Source: Roseiarcus sp963749715
GTDB lineage: Bacteria; Pseudomonadota; Alphaproteobacteria; Rhizobiales; Beijerinckiaceae
Direction: 5' to 3'
Length of the DNA: 64,000 nucleotides
Assembly (NCBI GenBank): GCA_963749715.1
Contig: CAVVNR010000004.1
Location: 310,001-374,000 of the forward strand
Under the pieces are notes generated by a model, which worked only from the letters and a program-made list of their open reading frames with translations, was not told where the DNA came from and searched no databases. The translations under genes were made by a program, and so were the position numbers. Shown here one piece after another: positions 26,621 through 35,219 of this stretch. The number at the start of each line of letters is the position of its first letter. The first letter of the stretch is position 1.

Positions 26621-26875
26621 CCGGCGCCCCCTCTCGCGCATAATCCTGCGCCGCCCATCGAGCCGCTGCTGCGTGTTTGTCTCGTCGATCATTCCTGCCT
26701 CGTTTCGCCGCCATGGCATGGGCGATCTTGTCCTCTGAGGGCAGTATGGCGAGGTTTCTGAAAATCTGCAAGGAAAGGTCAAAAAAACCGCGGGGCGGCC
26801 CGAAATGCCTGGCGTTTCGAGACACGGTCGCCGACAGCGCGGCGGCGCTCTTTGGCGGATTTCGATCACGCTGAG

Positions 26876-26988
26876 CCGTCATTGCGGGGACCCGCGGGCT
26901 ATGAGCCGCAGGGACGGAGCAATCCAGGAGGTCATGGGGCAGAGGCGGTGGCCCCTCGATTGCTTCGGCTCACGCTCGCAATCACGGG
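26876..26988. repeat. CGTCATTGCG-type intergenic inverted repeat
   Basis: The left arm reads CCGTCATTGCGGGGAC and GGAGCAATCCAG, the right arm CTCGATTGCTTCGG and CTCGCAATCACGGGG. This is the widespread alphaproteobacterial palindromic repeat in which CGTCATTGCGAGGAG pairs with CTCGCAATGACG. This copy is somewhat diverged. A partial half copy lies at 61891-61925. Confidence 0.65.
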
Positions 26989-27248
26989 GACTCAATTCGT
27001 CGCCAGGCTTGCGCTAATAGCCGAAGCGGCCTTGAGGAACGCCACCGCGCTTTCTCGCGAAGCGGCCAGTGGTCTTTCCTGACCTGGCTGAAGGCGATCC
27101 GGGATGCATTGTCGATGCAGACGTGGACGAACTCCCAGCCGATGCCGATTGACGACGCCGGTTTGCCGTCCAGTGATCCGATGGCCCCGTGTCCGATCCG
27201 TCCAAGCTTCTTAGTATCGATATGATCCGGCCGGTCATGCCCCTGCAA
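26982..27248 (-). pseudogene. IS481-family transposase remnant
   Basis: The minus strand encodes HIDTKKLGRIGHGAIGS and GIGWEFVHVCIDNASRIAFSQV, which matches the start of the DDE catalytic domain of IS481-type transposases (first Asp in HIDTKK, second in VCIDNASR). The frame then degrades; AVAFLKAASAISASLA, also transposase-like, continues in another frame before a stop. The N-terminal HTH part and the rest of the catalytic domain are missing and no terminal inverted repeats were found. It is a dead fragment recording a past insertion. Confidence 0.72.
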
Positions 27249-27327
27249 CGTCCTTGCAACGTCAGCCCTTGACGTCGCCGCGGGCTTTCTCTAGGAGTAC
27301 CCCAGTTTCAATGCGAGGCGCGGTGAT

Positions 27328-27375
27328 ATGGCGCAGCTTATCGTATCTTTGGCGCTGGGGAGCGGGCAGACGTAG
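27328..27375 (+). CDS. ilv leader peptide (branched-chain attenuation)
   Basis: A 15-codon frame encodes MAQLIVSLALGSGQT, with consecutive Leu-Ile-Val codons and two more Leu codons. It lies 100 bp upstream of ilvB. The stop codon sits within a pause-type hairpin, and a terminator follows 30 bp later. This is the classic layout of an attenuated ilv leader: ribosome stalling at Leu/Ile/Val codons would prevent terminator formation. Predicted from sequence; peptide translation is not shown. Confidence 0.6.
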   Translation: MAQLIVSLALGSGQT

Positions 27376-27382
27376 GGTCTGC
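27366..27382 (+). promoter_or_regulatory. Pause hairpin of the ilv attenuator
   Basis: GCAGAC pairs with GTCTGC around a five-base loop that contains part of the leader-peptide stop region. It lies between the leader codons and the terminator and would act as the 1:2 (pause/anti-antiterminator) structure. Confidence 0.5.
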
Positions 27383-27405
27383 ATCCGTTCGCTGGCGCTC
27401 AACCG

Positions 27406-27429
27406 AAGGCCCCTTTGAGGGCCTTTTTT
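27406..27429 (+). terminator. Attenuator terminator upstream of ilvB
   Basis: AAGGCCC, loop CTTTGA, GGGCCTT, then six Ts: a textbook intrinsic terminator placed 47 bp before the ilvB ATG and after the branched-chain-rich leader peptide. Its position upstream of the gene it would control marks it as an attenuator. Confidence 0.8.
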
Positions 27430-27475
27430 GTTGCCTGGGATTCCTTGAACGACGAGAAGAGGCGGAGTTGCGGAT

Positions 27476-29248
27476 ATGGCCAAGCAGATGACCGGCGCGG
27501 AGATGGTCGTCGAGGCGCTGAAGGACCAGGGCGTCGAGATGGTCTTCGGTTATCCCGGGGGCGCGGTGCTGCCGATTTACGACGCGATCTTCCATCAAAA
27601 CAAATTGCGCCACATCCTCGTGCGCCACGAACAAGGCGCGGCCCACGCGGCGGAAGGCTACGCGCGCTCGACCGGCAAAGTCGGCGTCCTCCTCGTCACC
27701 TCGGGTCCCGGCGCGACCAATGCGATCACCGGCCTCACCGACGCGCTTTGCGATTCCATTCCGCTCGTCTGCATCACCGGCCAGGTGCCGACCCATCTCA
27801 TCGGCTCCGACGCGTTCCAGGAATGCGACACCACCGGCATCACCCGCAGCTGCACCAAGCACAATTACCTCGTGCGCCGGGTCGACGACCTGCCGCGCAT
27901 CCTGCATGAAGCCTTCTACATTGCCTCGCACGGCCGCCCCGGCCCAGTTGTTGTCGACATTCCGAAGGACGTGCAGTTCGCGAGCGGCGCCTATACGTTC
28001 CAGAAGAACATCCAGCACAAGACCTATCAGCCGCAACTCAAAGGCGATCTCGAGCGCGTCCGGCACGCGGTCGAGATGATGGCGGCGGCGAAGAAGCCGA
28101 TTTTCTACACCGGCGGCGGCGTCATCAATTCCGGCCCGCACGCCTCGACCCTGTTGCGCGAGCTCGTGCGCACGACCGGGTTCCCGATCACCTCGACCCT
28201 GATGGGGCTCGGAGCCTACCCGGCTTCCGACCGGCAATGGCTCGGCATGCTCGGCATGCACGGCTCTTTCGAAGTCAACAACGCCATGCATGATTGCGAT
28301 CTCATGATCTGCGTCGGCGCGCGCTTCGACGACCGCATCACCGGGCGCCTCGACGCCTTCTCGCCGAAGTCGCGGAAGATTCATATCGACATCGATGCAT
28401 CGTCGATCAACAAGAACGTCAAGGTCGATCTTGGCATTGTCGGCGACTGTGCGCATGTGCTCGAGGACATGGTGCGGCTGTGGCGGGCGGGTCCTCATCA
28501 GGCTGAGCCAGCGGCGCTCGCCAAATGGTGGGGCGCGATCGACGGCTGGCGGGCGCGCAATTCCTTCGGGTTCCGCAATTCCGACAAGATCATCAAGCCC
28601 CAGCATGCGGTGAGAAGGCTCTACGAATTGACCAAGGGTCGCGACGTCTACGTCACGACCGAGGTCGGCCAGCACCAGATGTGGGCCGCGCAGCATTTCG
28701 CCTTCGAGGAGCCGAACCGCTGGATGACCTCGGGCGGCCTCGGGACGATGGGCTACGGGCTGCCGGCCGCAATCGGCGTCCAGCTCGCCCATCCGAAGTC
28801 GCTCGTTGTCGACGTCGCCGGCGAAGCCTCGATCCTGATGAACATGCAGGAGATGTCGACCGCGGCGCAGTATCGCCTGCCGGTCAAGATCTTCATTCTC
28901 AACAACCAGTACATGGGCATGGTGCGCCAATGGCAGGAGCTCCTGCACGGCGGCCGCTATTCGGAGAGCTACACCGATTCGCTCCCCGACTTCGTCAAGC
29001 TCGCCGAGGCTTACGGCGCGCATGGAATCCGTTGCTCCGACCCGGCCGAGCTGGATGCGGCGATCATGGAGATGATCGAGACGCCGAGGCCGGTCATTTT
29101 CGATTGCGTCGTCGATCAGAAGGAGAATTGTTTCCCGATGATCCCGTCCGGCAAGGCGCATAACGAGATGATCATGGCCGAGCTCGAGGACGACGCCGGC
29201 GTCGAGCTCGACAACGTGATCGACGAGAAGGGCAAGATGCTGGTGTGA
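27476..29248 (+). CDS. ilvB: Acetolactate synthase large (catalytic) subunit
   Basis: ThDP- and FAD-dependent acetohydroxyacid synthase, catalysing the first common step of valine/leucine and the second of isoleucine synthesis. 590 residues, with the N-terminal Glu for ThDP activation in VRHEQGAAHAAEGYAR, the FAD region LGMLGMHGSFEVN and the ThDP-binding motif in GEASILMNMQEMSTA through LNNQYMGMVRQWQ. The ATG at 476 is preceded by AGAAGAGGCGGAG. Expression is probably controlled by the leader/terminator upstream. The regulatory subunit ilvH lies 1.1 kb downstream, separated by a threonine dehydratase gene. Confidence 0.94.
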   Translation: MAKQMTGAEMVVEALKDQGVEMVFGYPGGAVLPIYDAIFHQNKLRHILVRHEQGAAHAAEGYARSTGKVGVLLVTSGPGATNAITGLTDALCDSIPLVCITGQVPTHLIGSDAFQECDTTGITRSCTKHNYLVRRVDDLPRILHEAFYIASHGRPGPVVVDIPKDVQFASGAYTFQKNIQHKTYQPQLKGDLERVRHAVEMMAAAKKPIFYTGGGVINSGPHASTLLRELVRTTGFPITSTLMGLGAYPASDRQWLGMLGMHGSFEVNNAMHDCDLMICVGARFDDRITGRLDAFSPKSRKIHIDIDASSINKNVKVDLGIVGDCAHVLEDMVRLWRAGPHQAEPAALAKWWGAIDGWRARNSFGFRNSDKIIKPQHAVRRLYELTKGRDVYVTTEVGQHQMWAAQHFAFEEPNRWMTSGGLGTMGYGLPAAIGVQLAHPKSLVVDVAGEASILMNMQEMSTAAQYRLPVKIFILNNQYMGMVRQWQELLHGGRYSESYTDSLPDFVKLAEAYGAHGIRCSDPAELDAAIMEMIETPRPVIFDCVVDQKENCFPMIPSGKAHNEMIMAELEDDAGVELDNVIDEKGKMLV

Positions 29249-29250
29249 CT

Positions 29251-29292
29251 CCCTCGCTCTCCGGGAGAGGGGGCCACCTTCCCCCTGGAGAG
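29251..29292. repeat. Nested palindromes after ilvB
   Basis: CTCTCCGGGAGAG (29257-29269) is followed by AGGGGG and CCCCCT pairing across CCACCTT. These resemble the common alphaproteobacterial CTCTCCC/GGGAGAG intergenic repeats, and the final GGAGAG supplies a ribosome site for the next gene. Confidence 0.5.
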
Positions 29293-29298
29293 AAAGGT

Positions 29299-30292
29299 AT
29301 GCAGAGGATTTGTGCGATGTTCAGCCTTGAAGAAATCCGCCGGGCGCATGAGGTCGTCCTCGGCGCGCTGCGCCCGACGCCGGCGCTGTCGTGGCCGCTG
29401 CTCGCCGAGCGGCTCGGCGCCGAGGTCACGGTCAAACACGAGAATCATCTGCCGACCGGCGCCTTCAAGGTGCGCGGAGGCCTTGTTTACGTCGACGCGC
29501 TGATGAAACGTGAGCCGGCGACGCGCGGCCTCATTTCGGCGACCCGAGGCAATCACGGCCAGAGTTCTCGCCTTCGCCGGGCGGCGCGCCGGCCTTGAGG
29601 TGACGATCTTCGCCCCGCAAGGCAATTCCAGCGAGAAAAACGCCGCCATGCGGGCGCTCGGCGCCGAGCTCATCGCATACGGACGGGACTTTCAGGCGGC
29701 GCGCGAGGAGGCGATGCGGCTCGCCGACACGCGCGGCCTGCACATGGTTCCATCGTTCCATCGCGATCTCGCGCTTGGCGTCTCGACCTATGCGCTCGAG
29801 CTCCTGACCGAACGTCCCGATCTCGACGTACTCTACGTTCCGATCGGCCAGGGGTCGGGAATATGCGGTTGCATCGCCGCGCGCGACGCCCTCGGCCTGA
29901 AGACCGATATTGTCGGCGTCCAGTCGGCGGAAGCGCCAGCCTACGCGCTTTCGTTCGCTGCCGGCCACGTGGTTCGCACCAACAGCGCCGATACTTTCGC
30001 CGACGGCCTGGCGACGCGCGTTCCCGACGAGGAGGCGTTTGCCGTGATCGCCAGGGGGGCGGCGCGGATCACGCTGGTCAGCGACGACGAGATCGCCTCG
30101 GCCATTCGCGCCTATTGGACCGACACCCACAACCTCGCCGAGGGCGCGGGCGCGGCGGCGCTGGCGGCGGCGTCGAAGGAGCGATCGCATCTGAAGGGTC
30201 GAAAGGTCGGGCTCGTGCTGTCGGGAGGCAACATCGATTTCGAGCTCTTCCGGCGGTGGGTCTTTGCGGCGCCGAAAGCCGTTGCCGCCTGA
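29299..30292 (+). pseudogene. Threonine/serine dehydratase (PLP fold type II), frameshifted
   Basis: Two frames form one PLP-dependent dehydratase of about 330 residues. Part one (ATG 29299, preceded by GGAGAGAAAGG) has the PLP lysine motif HLPTGAFKVRGG and the ATRGNHGQS segment. It then runs out of frame near 29562-29566. Family sequence resumes one frame over as VLAFAGRRAGLEVTIFAPQGNSSEKN, with the phosphate-binding glycines in IGQGSGICGC and C-terminal VLSGGNID. One missing base after CAGAG explains the break. No C-terminal ACT domain is present, so it is the catabolic or unregulated type. Lying between ilvB and ilvH, it would make 2-oxobutanoate for isoleucine. Confidence 0.78.
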
Positions 30293-30346
30293 CGCCAGGA
30301 CCGATGCGCAGCCCGTGAGGCCAGCGCCAACAAGGACGTGACCCGC

Positions 30347-30904
30347 ATGAGCAAGACCTCGACCCTTCCGCCGCTGTCGCCCTACACGTCGGCGACGGTG
30401 AAATCCAACGTCGAGACCCACACCCTCTCGGTCCTGGTCGACAATGAGCCCGGCGTGCTGGCGCGGGTGGTCGGCATGTTCTCGGGCCGCGGCTATAACA
30501 TCGAGAGCCTGACCGTCGCCGAGGTTGCGCACGAGACCCATCTCTCGCGCATCACCATCGTCACTTCCGGCACGCCGGAGATCATCGAGCAGATCCGCCA
30601 TCAGCTCGAGCGTCTCGTTCCGGTCCATTCGGTGAAAGATCTGACGCTCACCGTCCGCGCGATCGAGCGCGAGCTCGCGATGATCAAGATCAGGGGCAAG
30701 GGCGAGAACCGGATCGAGGCGATGCAGCTTGCCGACGCTTTCCGCGCCAAGGTCATCGACGCGACGACCGAGAGCTTCATCTTCGAATTGACCGGCGCAC
30801 CGCGCAAGATCGACGATTTTGTCGAACTCATGCGCCCGCTCGGCCTCGTCGAGGTCTCGCGCACCGGCGTCGCGGCAATCTCGCGCGGGCCGGAGCCGAT
30901 CTAA
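30347..30904 (+). CDS. ilvH: Acetolactate synthase small (regulatory) subunit
   Basis: Regulatory subunit that activates IlvB and confers valine feedback inhibition. An N-terminal ACT domain is visible as THTLSVLVDNEPGVLARVVGMFSGRGYNIESL (valine-site region), followed by the IlvN C-terminal domain (ELAMIKIRG, FRAKVIDATTESFIFELTG). It has 185 residues from ATG 30347; a GTG at 30338 would add three. AAGGA lies ten bases before the ATG. It is third in the ilv gene cluster after ilvB and the dehydratase. Confidence 0.93.
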   Translation: MSKTSTLPPLSPYTSATVKSNVETHTLSVLVDNEPGVLARVVGMFSGRGYNIESLTVAEVAHETHLSRITIVTSGTPEIIEQIRHQLERLVPVHSVKDLTLTVRAIERELAMIKIRGKGENRIEAMQLADAFRAKVIDATTESFIFELTGAPRKIDDFVELMRPLGLVEVSRTGVAAISRGPEPI

Positions 30905-31072
30905 AACCGCGCGCCTGTAGGGCGCGGTCGGCGACCTCGCCGGCCGGGTCATCGACCTGGCCTACAATGAGGCGGCGAAAAAATCGATTGCCCCAACGCG
31001 ACATCTCGCTTGCGAAGCCGGATTGGGCGCCGCACATCCGCTGCCGGCGCTTACTGGCCATGCGCAGGGTCT

Positions 31073-32731
31073 ATGGACGAGGAATTTGACTACGTCATCG
31101 TCGGGGCCGGTTCGGCGGGCTGCGTGCTCGCCGACCGGCTCAGCGAAGACGGCCGCAGCACCGTCCTCTTGCTTGAATATGGTGGGTCCGACCGCTCGGT
31201 GTTGATTCAGATGCCGGCCGCGCTTTCGATCCCGATGAACATGAAGGCCTACAATTGGGGCTACGTGAGCGAGCCCGAGCCCAACCTGAACGGCCGGCGC
31301 GTCGCCTGTCCGCGCGGCAAGGTCCTCGGCGGCTCGTCCTCGATCAACGGCCTTGTCTACGTGCGAGGGCATCCGCTCGATTTCGAGCGCTGGGAGGAGG
31401 AAGGCGCGAAGGGCTGGGGCTATCGCAACGCACTCCCATACTTCCGGCGCGCGGAAAGTTTTCGCGGCGGCGCCGACGCCTGGCGGGGCGACAGCGGGCC
31501 GCTCGGGACGGCGCAGGGCCGCAAGCGCAACCCGCTCTACGAGGCCTTCATCGACGCCGGCCGCGAGGCCGGCTACTCGGTCAGCGCCGACCTCAACGGC
31601 GAACGGCAGGAGGGGTTTGGGCCCCTCGACATGACGGTGAGGGACGGCGTGCGCGCATCGACCGCCAACGCCTATCTTCGCCCCGCGATGAAGCGCGGCA
31701 ACCTCAATGTCGTCACGCACGCGCTCGCGACGAAGATCGCCTTCGAGGGGCGCCGCGCTGTTGGCGTCCATTACCGGCGTCAGGGAGACGAGCGCATCGT
31801 TCGGGCGCGTCGCGAGGTGATCCTCAGCGGCGGGCCGATCAATTCGCCGCAACTCATGAAGCTCTCGGGCGTCGGTCCGGGAGCGGAGCTCCGCGCCTTC
31901 GGCGTCGATGTCGTCGCCGACCGGCCCGGCGTGGGCGAGAACCTGCAAGATCATCTCGAATTCACCTTTCAGGTCGCCTCCAAGCAGCCGATCACGCTCT
32001 TTTCCCACACCGGCCTCCTCGCGCGAGCGCGGATCGGGGCCGAATGGCTCATGCGAGGCAAGGGCCTCGGCGCCTCCAATCATTTCGAGGCCGGCGGCTT
32101 CATCCGCTCGCGCGCAGGCGTTCGCTATCCGGACATCCAGTTCCATTTCTTGCCGATGGCGGTCGCCTACGACGGCTCGACTCTCGCCCGCGAGCATGGC
32201 TTTCAGGCGCATGTCGGGCCGATGCGGTCGAAAAGCCGCGGCTGGGTGCGCCTGAAGTCACCCGATGCAGCAAACCCGCCGTTGATCCAGTTCAACTATA
32301 TGAGCCACGCCGACGACTGGATCGAAATGCGCGCCTGCGTGCGCCTGACCCGCGAACTCTTCGCTCAGGCCGCGTTCGATCCGTATCGTGGCCGCGAAAT
32401 ACAGCCCGGCGCGGATTGCATAAGCGATGAGGCGATCGACGCCTTTGTGCGCGACCGGGTCGACAGCGCCTATCATCCCTCCTGCTCCTGCAAGATGGGA
32501 TCGCCGGTTGACCCATCCGCCGTCGTCGACCCGCAAACCCGGGTGATCGGCGTCGAAGGTCTCCGCGTCGTCGATTCCTCGATCATGCCCTCGATCACCA
32601 ACGGCAATCTCAACGCGCCGACGATCATGCTCGCTGAGCGGGCCGCCGACATCATCCTCGGCCGCGATCCCTTGCCGGCGTCGAACGCACCCTACTCTGT
32701 CGCGCCGGACTGGGAGACGAAGCAGCGGTAG
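31073..32731 (+). CDS. betA: Choline dehydrogenase (GMC oxidoreductase family)
   Basis: FAD-dependent GMC oxidoreductase, 552 residues. The Rossmann motif GAGSAGC (11-17) opens the protein. The GMC signatures GRRVACPRGKVLGGSSSINGLVYVRG and GGPINSPQLMKLSGVG are split below 20 residues each here, and the C-terminal catalytic His-Asn region reads SAYHPSCSCKMG through VVDSSIMPSITNGN. It best matches BetA, oxidising choline to betaine aldehyde at the membrane. The ATG at 31073 begins DEEFDYVIVGAG; upstream in-frame sequence is not family-like. No betB or betI is adjacent, but choXWV and betaine-demethylating enzymes lie in the next 10 kb. Confidence 0.87.
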   Translation: MDEEFDYVIVGAGSAGCVLADRLSEDGRSTVLLLEYGGSDRSVLIQMPAALSIPMNMKAYNWGYVSEPEPNLNGRRVACPRGKVLGGSSSINGLVYVRGHPLDFERWEEEGAKGWGYRNALPYFRRAESFRGGADAWRGDSGPLGTAQGRKRNPLYEAFIDAGREAGYSVSADLNGERQEGFGPLDMTVRDGVRASTANAYLRPAMKRGNLNVVTHALATKIAFEGRRAVGVHYRRQGDERIVRARREVILSGGPINSPQLMKLSGVGPGAELRAFGVDVVADRPGVGENLQDHLEFTFQVASKQPITLFSHTGLLARARIGAEWLMRGKGLGASNHFEAGGFIRSRAGVRYPDIQFHFLPMAVAYDGSTLAREHGFQAHVGPMRSKSRGWVRLKSPDAANPPLIQFNYMSHADDWIEMRACVRLTRELFAQAAFDPYRGREIQPGADCISDEAIDAFVRDRVDSAYHPSCSCKMGSPVDPSAVVDPQTRVIGVEGLRVVDSSIMPSITNGNLNAPTIMLAERAADIILGRDPLPASNAPYSVAPDWETKQR

Positions 32732-32754
32732 AGCCGGTACGAGGCCGCGCTTGC

Positions 32755-32786
32755 ATTCCGACCAGCATGGTCTATATTCCGACCAG
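32755..32786. promoter_or_regulatory. Operator-like repeats upstream of the second TA pair
   Basis: ATTCCGACCAG occurs twice, 21 bp apart (32755-32765 and 32776-32786), and the first overlaps the inverted repeat GACCA, GCA, TGGTC. This two-turn spacing just ahead of the antitoxin start suits cooperative autorepression by a Phd-type antitoxin. Inferred from symmetry and position. Confidence 0.5.
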
Positions 32787-32808
32787 ACAGGACAGAATAA
32801 CCCCTCAG

Positions 32809-33054
32809 ATGAGAACGTGGCAGGTCCAGGATGCGAAGACCCGCCTCAGCGAGGTGATCGAGCGGGCGCGTTCCGAAGGACCGCAGTCCATCACCCGCCA
32901 CGGCAGGGAGCGCGCTGTCGTGCTCTCGATCGAGGACTATCGCTCGCTTGTCGCGCAGAGGCCGGATTTCAAATCCTACCTGCTGGGTGGCCCCAAGGCC
33001 GACGATTTCTCCATCGAACGCGATCCAGGCGCCGGTCGAGACGTCGAGCTTTGA
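32809..33054 (+). CDS. Phd/YefM-family antitoxin (second TA pair)
   Basis: Antitoxin of 81 residues starting MRTWQVQDAKTRLSEVIERA, the Phd/YefM DNA-binding segment. RHGRERAVVLSIEDYRSLV follows, then a C-terminal toxin-binding tail (SYLLGGPKADDFSIERD). The ATG at 32809 is chosen because the fold begins there; ATG 32767 would lie within the operator repeats. It overlaps the toxin start by 4 bp. Confidence 0.85.
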   Translation: MRTWQVQDAKTRLSEVIERARSEGPQSITRHGRERAVVLSIEDYRSLVAQRPDFKSYLLGGPKADDFSIERDPGAGRDVEL

Positions 33055-33479
33055 CCGGGACGAGCGGCTATCTTCTCGACACCAATGTCATCTCCGAGAC
33101 GCGCAAATCTCGCGCCGACGCCGGCGTCATCGCGTTCCTGTCGGCAGCCGACTCGAAGGGATTGTACCTGAGTGTCCTGACGCTCGGGGAGTTACGAAAG
33201 GGCGTCGCCGCCAAACGGCGAACTGACATGGCGACCGGAGATCAGCTCAGCCTTTGGGTCGACGGCATCGAAGCGAACTTCACCGACCGCCTGCTGTCGA
33301 TCGACCCTCAAACGGCAAGGCTCTGGGGGGAATTCTCGGCTGGGCGGCGCCTGCCGGCGGTCGATACGCTCATCGCCGCCACGGCAATGAACCATGGTCT
33401 GACTTTGGTCACGCGCAACATCCGGGACATCGAGTCAACGGGCGTAAGGCTGATGGACCCTTGGACCGTGAAAAGCTGA
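33051..33479 (+). CDS. PIN-domain toxin (VapC/FitB-like)
   Basis: PIN-domain ribonuclease toxin of 142 residues, starting at TTG 33051 overlapping the antitoxin stop (TTGA). Catalytic acids are visible in YLLDTNVISETRK, SVLTLGELRKG and LPAVDTLIAATA, with the typical final strand VTRNIRDIESTGV. Its FitB-like sequence differs from the DTHAF-type toxin at 1.6 kb, so the two TA pairs are not recent duplicates. Confidence 0.86.
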   Translation: MTGTSGYLLDTNVISETRKSRADAGVIAFLSAADSKGLYLSVLTLGELRKGVAAKRRTDMATGDQLSLWVDGIEANFTDRLLSIDPQTARLWGEFSAGRRLPAVDTLIAATAMNHGLTLVTRNIRDIESTGVRLMDPWTVKS

Positions 33480-33625
33480 GCCAAAGGCGGCCTCGACCCA
33501 AGTCGCGAAAGTCTCGCTCTTATGGTGATGCCAGGCCCCGAATTTTCGGGTTCAAATCGGCGGCGCTCTGGCGCAAGGTCCCGGATGGAGAGGCGGAAAC
33601 GCCGCCAAGGAAAGGCGTGAAGATC

Positions 33626-35173
33626 ATGTCGGAAAGCGCACCGGCCGCCGCCAGGGAGCCCAGACGAGGCCGCGAGGCCCGCCGGACGGCGCGCGCCCAG
33701 CGTTCGCATGCTTCGGTCCCCTACATCACCCGGAAGATCCCGCTTATGGAAGTCGTCAGCGAAGAGGGCCTCGCGACGATCGAGCGCAATGCCGAGACGC
33801 TGCTCGAGGAGATCGGCATCGAGTTTCGCGACTTTCCCCGCGCCCTCGAACTCTTTCGCGGGGCTGGCTGCGACATCAAAGGCGAGCGGGTTCGCTTTCC
33901 GCGCGGCCTCGCGCGTCAGCTCTGCGCCTCCGCGCCGGCGCAATATGTGCAGCACGCGCGCAACCCCGAGCGCAATGTCATGATCGGCGGCGACGCGATG
34001 GTGTTCGCCCCCAACTACGGCTCGCCGTTCGTCCACGACCTCGACAAGGGCCGCCGCTACGGGACGCTCGAAGACTTCCAGAATTTCGTCAAGCTCGCGT
34101 ACATGAGCCCCTACATTCATCACTCCGGCGGCACGGTCTGCGAGCCGGTCGACCTGCCCGTCAACAAGCGGCATCTCGAGATGGTTTATGCGCATCTCAA
34201 ATATTCCGACAAGCCGTTCATGGGCTCGGTCACCAAGCCGGAGCGCGCCGAGGACAGCGTCCGCATCTGCGAGCTTCTGTTCGGCGAGGAGTTCGTGCGC
34301 GACAACACCGTACTGACGAGCCTCATAAACGCCAATTCGCCGCTGGTCTGGGATTCAAGCATGCTCGGCGCCGCGGAAGCCTACGCCAGAGCCAACCAGG
34401 CCTGCATCATCACCCCGTTCATTCTGTCCGGCGCGATGAGCCCGGTGACGGTGGCGGGCACGCTGACTCAGGTGCTGGCCGAAGTGATGGCGGGAACGGC
34501 GTTCTGTCAGCTCACCCGCCCCGGCGCGCCGGTGGTGTTCGGGACTTTCGTCTCCACGCTCTCGATGCAGTCCGGCGCCCCGACCTTTGGCACGCCCGAG
34601 GCGGCGCTGGCGATCTTCGGCGCGGGCCAGCTCGCCCGGCGCATCAACATGCCGTTCCGCACCGGCGGCTCGCTCTGCGCCTCGAAGATCCCCGACGCCC
34701 AGGCGGCCTACGAAAGCGCGCAGACGCTCGCGCCCACTGTGCTTGCGGGAGCGAATTTCGTGCTGCACGCCGCCGGCTGGCTCGAGGGAGGCCTCGCCGC
34801 CTCCTACGAAAAGTTCGTGATGGATTTCGATCAGCTCGGCGCGATGCACGTTCTCGCCAAAGGCGTCGACTTCAGCGAAAACGGCCAGGCGATGGAGGCG
34901 TTCCATCAGGTCGATCCGGGCGGGCATTTTCTCGGCTGCGCCCATACCCAGGCGAATTTCGAGACCGCATTCTATCGTTCGAGCATCGCCGACAACAATT
35001 CGGTCGAGCAGTGGCGCGAGGAAGGCTCGAGGGACGCAGCAACGCGGGCGAACGCAATCTGGAAGTCGATGCTGGCCGAATATGAGCCTCCGCCGCTCGA
35101 TCCCGCCAAGGACGAAGCGATCCGCGCCTTCATCGAACGGCGCAAGGCGTCGATGCCTGACGCGACCTACTGA
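33626..35173 (+). CDS. Trimethylamine/betaine methyltransferase (MttB family, non-pyrrolysine)
   Basis: The 515-residue protein matches the MttB superfamily of corrinoid-dependent methyltransferases: LLEEIGIEFRDFPRAL near the start, VFAPNYGSPFVHDL, LSGAMSPVTVAGTLTQVLAEV, GTFVSTLSMQSGAPTFGTPE and MHVLAKGVDFSENG. The frame is uninterrupted, so it belongs to the non-pyrrolysine branch that includes glycine betaine:corrinoid methyltransferases (MtgB). No cognate corrinoid protein is encoded here. ATG 33626 is chosen; GTG 33617 with AAGGAAAG upstream is a real alternative. It is 46 bp before a DMGDH-like gene, supporting a role in methylated-amine breakdown. Confidence 0.85.
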   Translation: MSESAPAAAREPRRGREARRTARAQRSHASVPYITRKIPLMEVVSEEGLATIERNAETLLEEIGIEFRDFPRALELFRGAGCDIKGERVRFPRGLARQLCASAPAQYVQHARNPERNVMIGGDAMVFAPNYGSPFVHDLDKGRRYGTLEDFQNFVKLAYMSPYIHHSGGTVCEPVDLPVNKRHLEMVYAHLKYSDKPFMGSVTKPERAEDSVRICELLFGEEFVRDNTVLTSLINANSPLVWDSSMLGAAEAYARANQACIITPFILSGAMSPVTVAGTLTQVLAEVMAGTAFCQLTRPGAPVVFGTFVSTLSMQSGAPTFGTPEAALAIFGAGQLARRINMPFRTGGSLCASKIPDAQAAYESAQTLAPTVLAGANFVLHAAGWLEGGLAASYEKFVMDFDQLGAMHVLAKGVDFSENGQAMEAFHQVDPGGHFLGCAHTQANFETAFYRSSIADNNSVEQWREEGSRDAATRANAIWKSMLAEYEPPPLDPAKDEAIRAFIERRKASMPDATY

Positions 35174-35174
35174 A

Positions 35175-35200
35175 CCCTTCTCCCGCTTTGCGTGAGAAGG
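35175..35200. repeat. Palindromic intergenic repeat between mttB-like and DMGDH-like genes
   Basis: CCTTCTC and GAGAAGG flank CCGCTTTGCGT. It matches the abundant CCTTCTCCC-type palindromes scattered in alphaproteobacterial intergenic DNA. Sitting in a 46-bp gap between co-directional genes, it may affect mRNA processing. Confidence 0.5.
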
Positions 35201-35219
35201 AGCGAGCTGAGGGGACTGG

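Larger units (their letters stand above)
26160..27327. other. Gene-poor repeat-rich interval
   Basis: No intact gene is supported in this 1.17 kb. It holds a member of the palindromic repeat family (26350-26396), a phased AAA-run element (26442-26620), a CGTCATTGCG-type inverted repeat (26876-26988) and an IS481 transposase remnant (about 26982-27248). A long minus-strand open frame crosses xylHG and this region, but it is an antisense artefact of GC-rich codon use. Confidence 0.7.

Noticed and set aside
24261..26882. An 873-residue minus-strand open frame across xylH, xylG and the following spacer
   Set aside because: It is antisense to two strongly supported transporter genes, is extremely rich in Arg/Asp/His as expected for the complement of GC-rich codons, and has no family-like motif.
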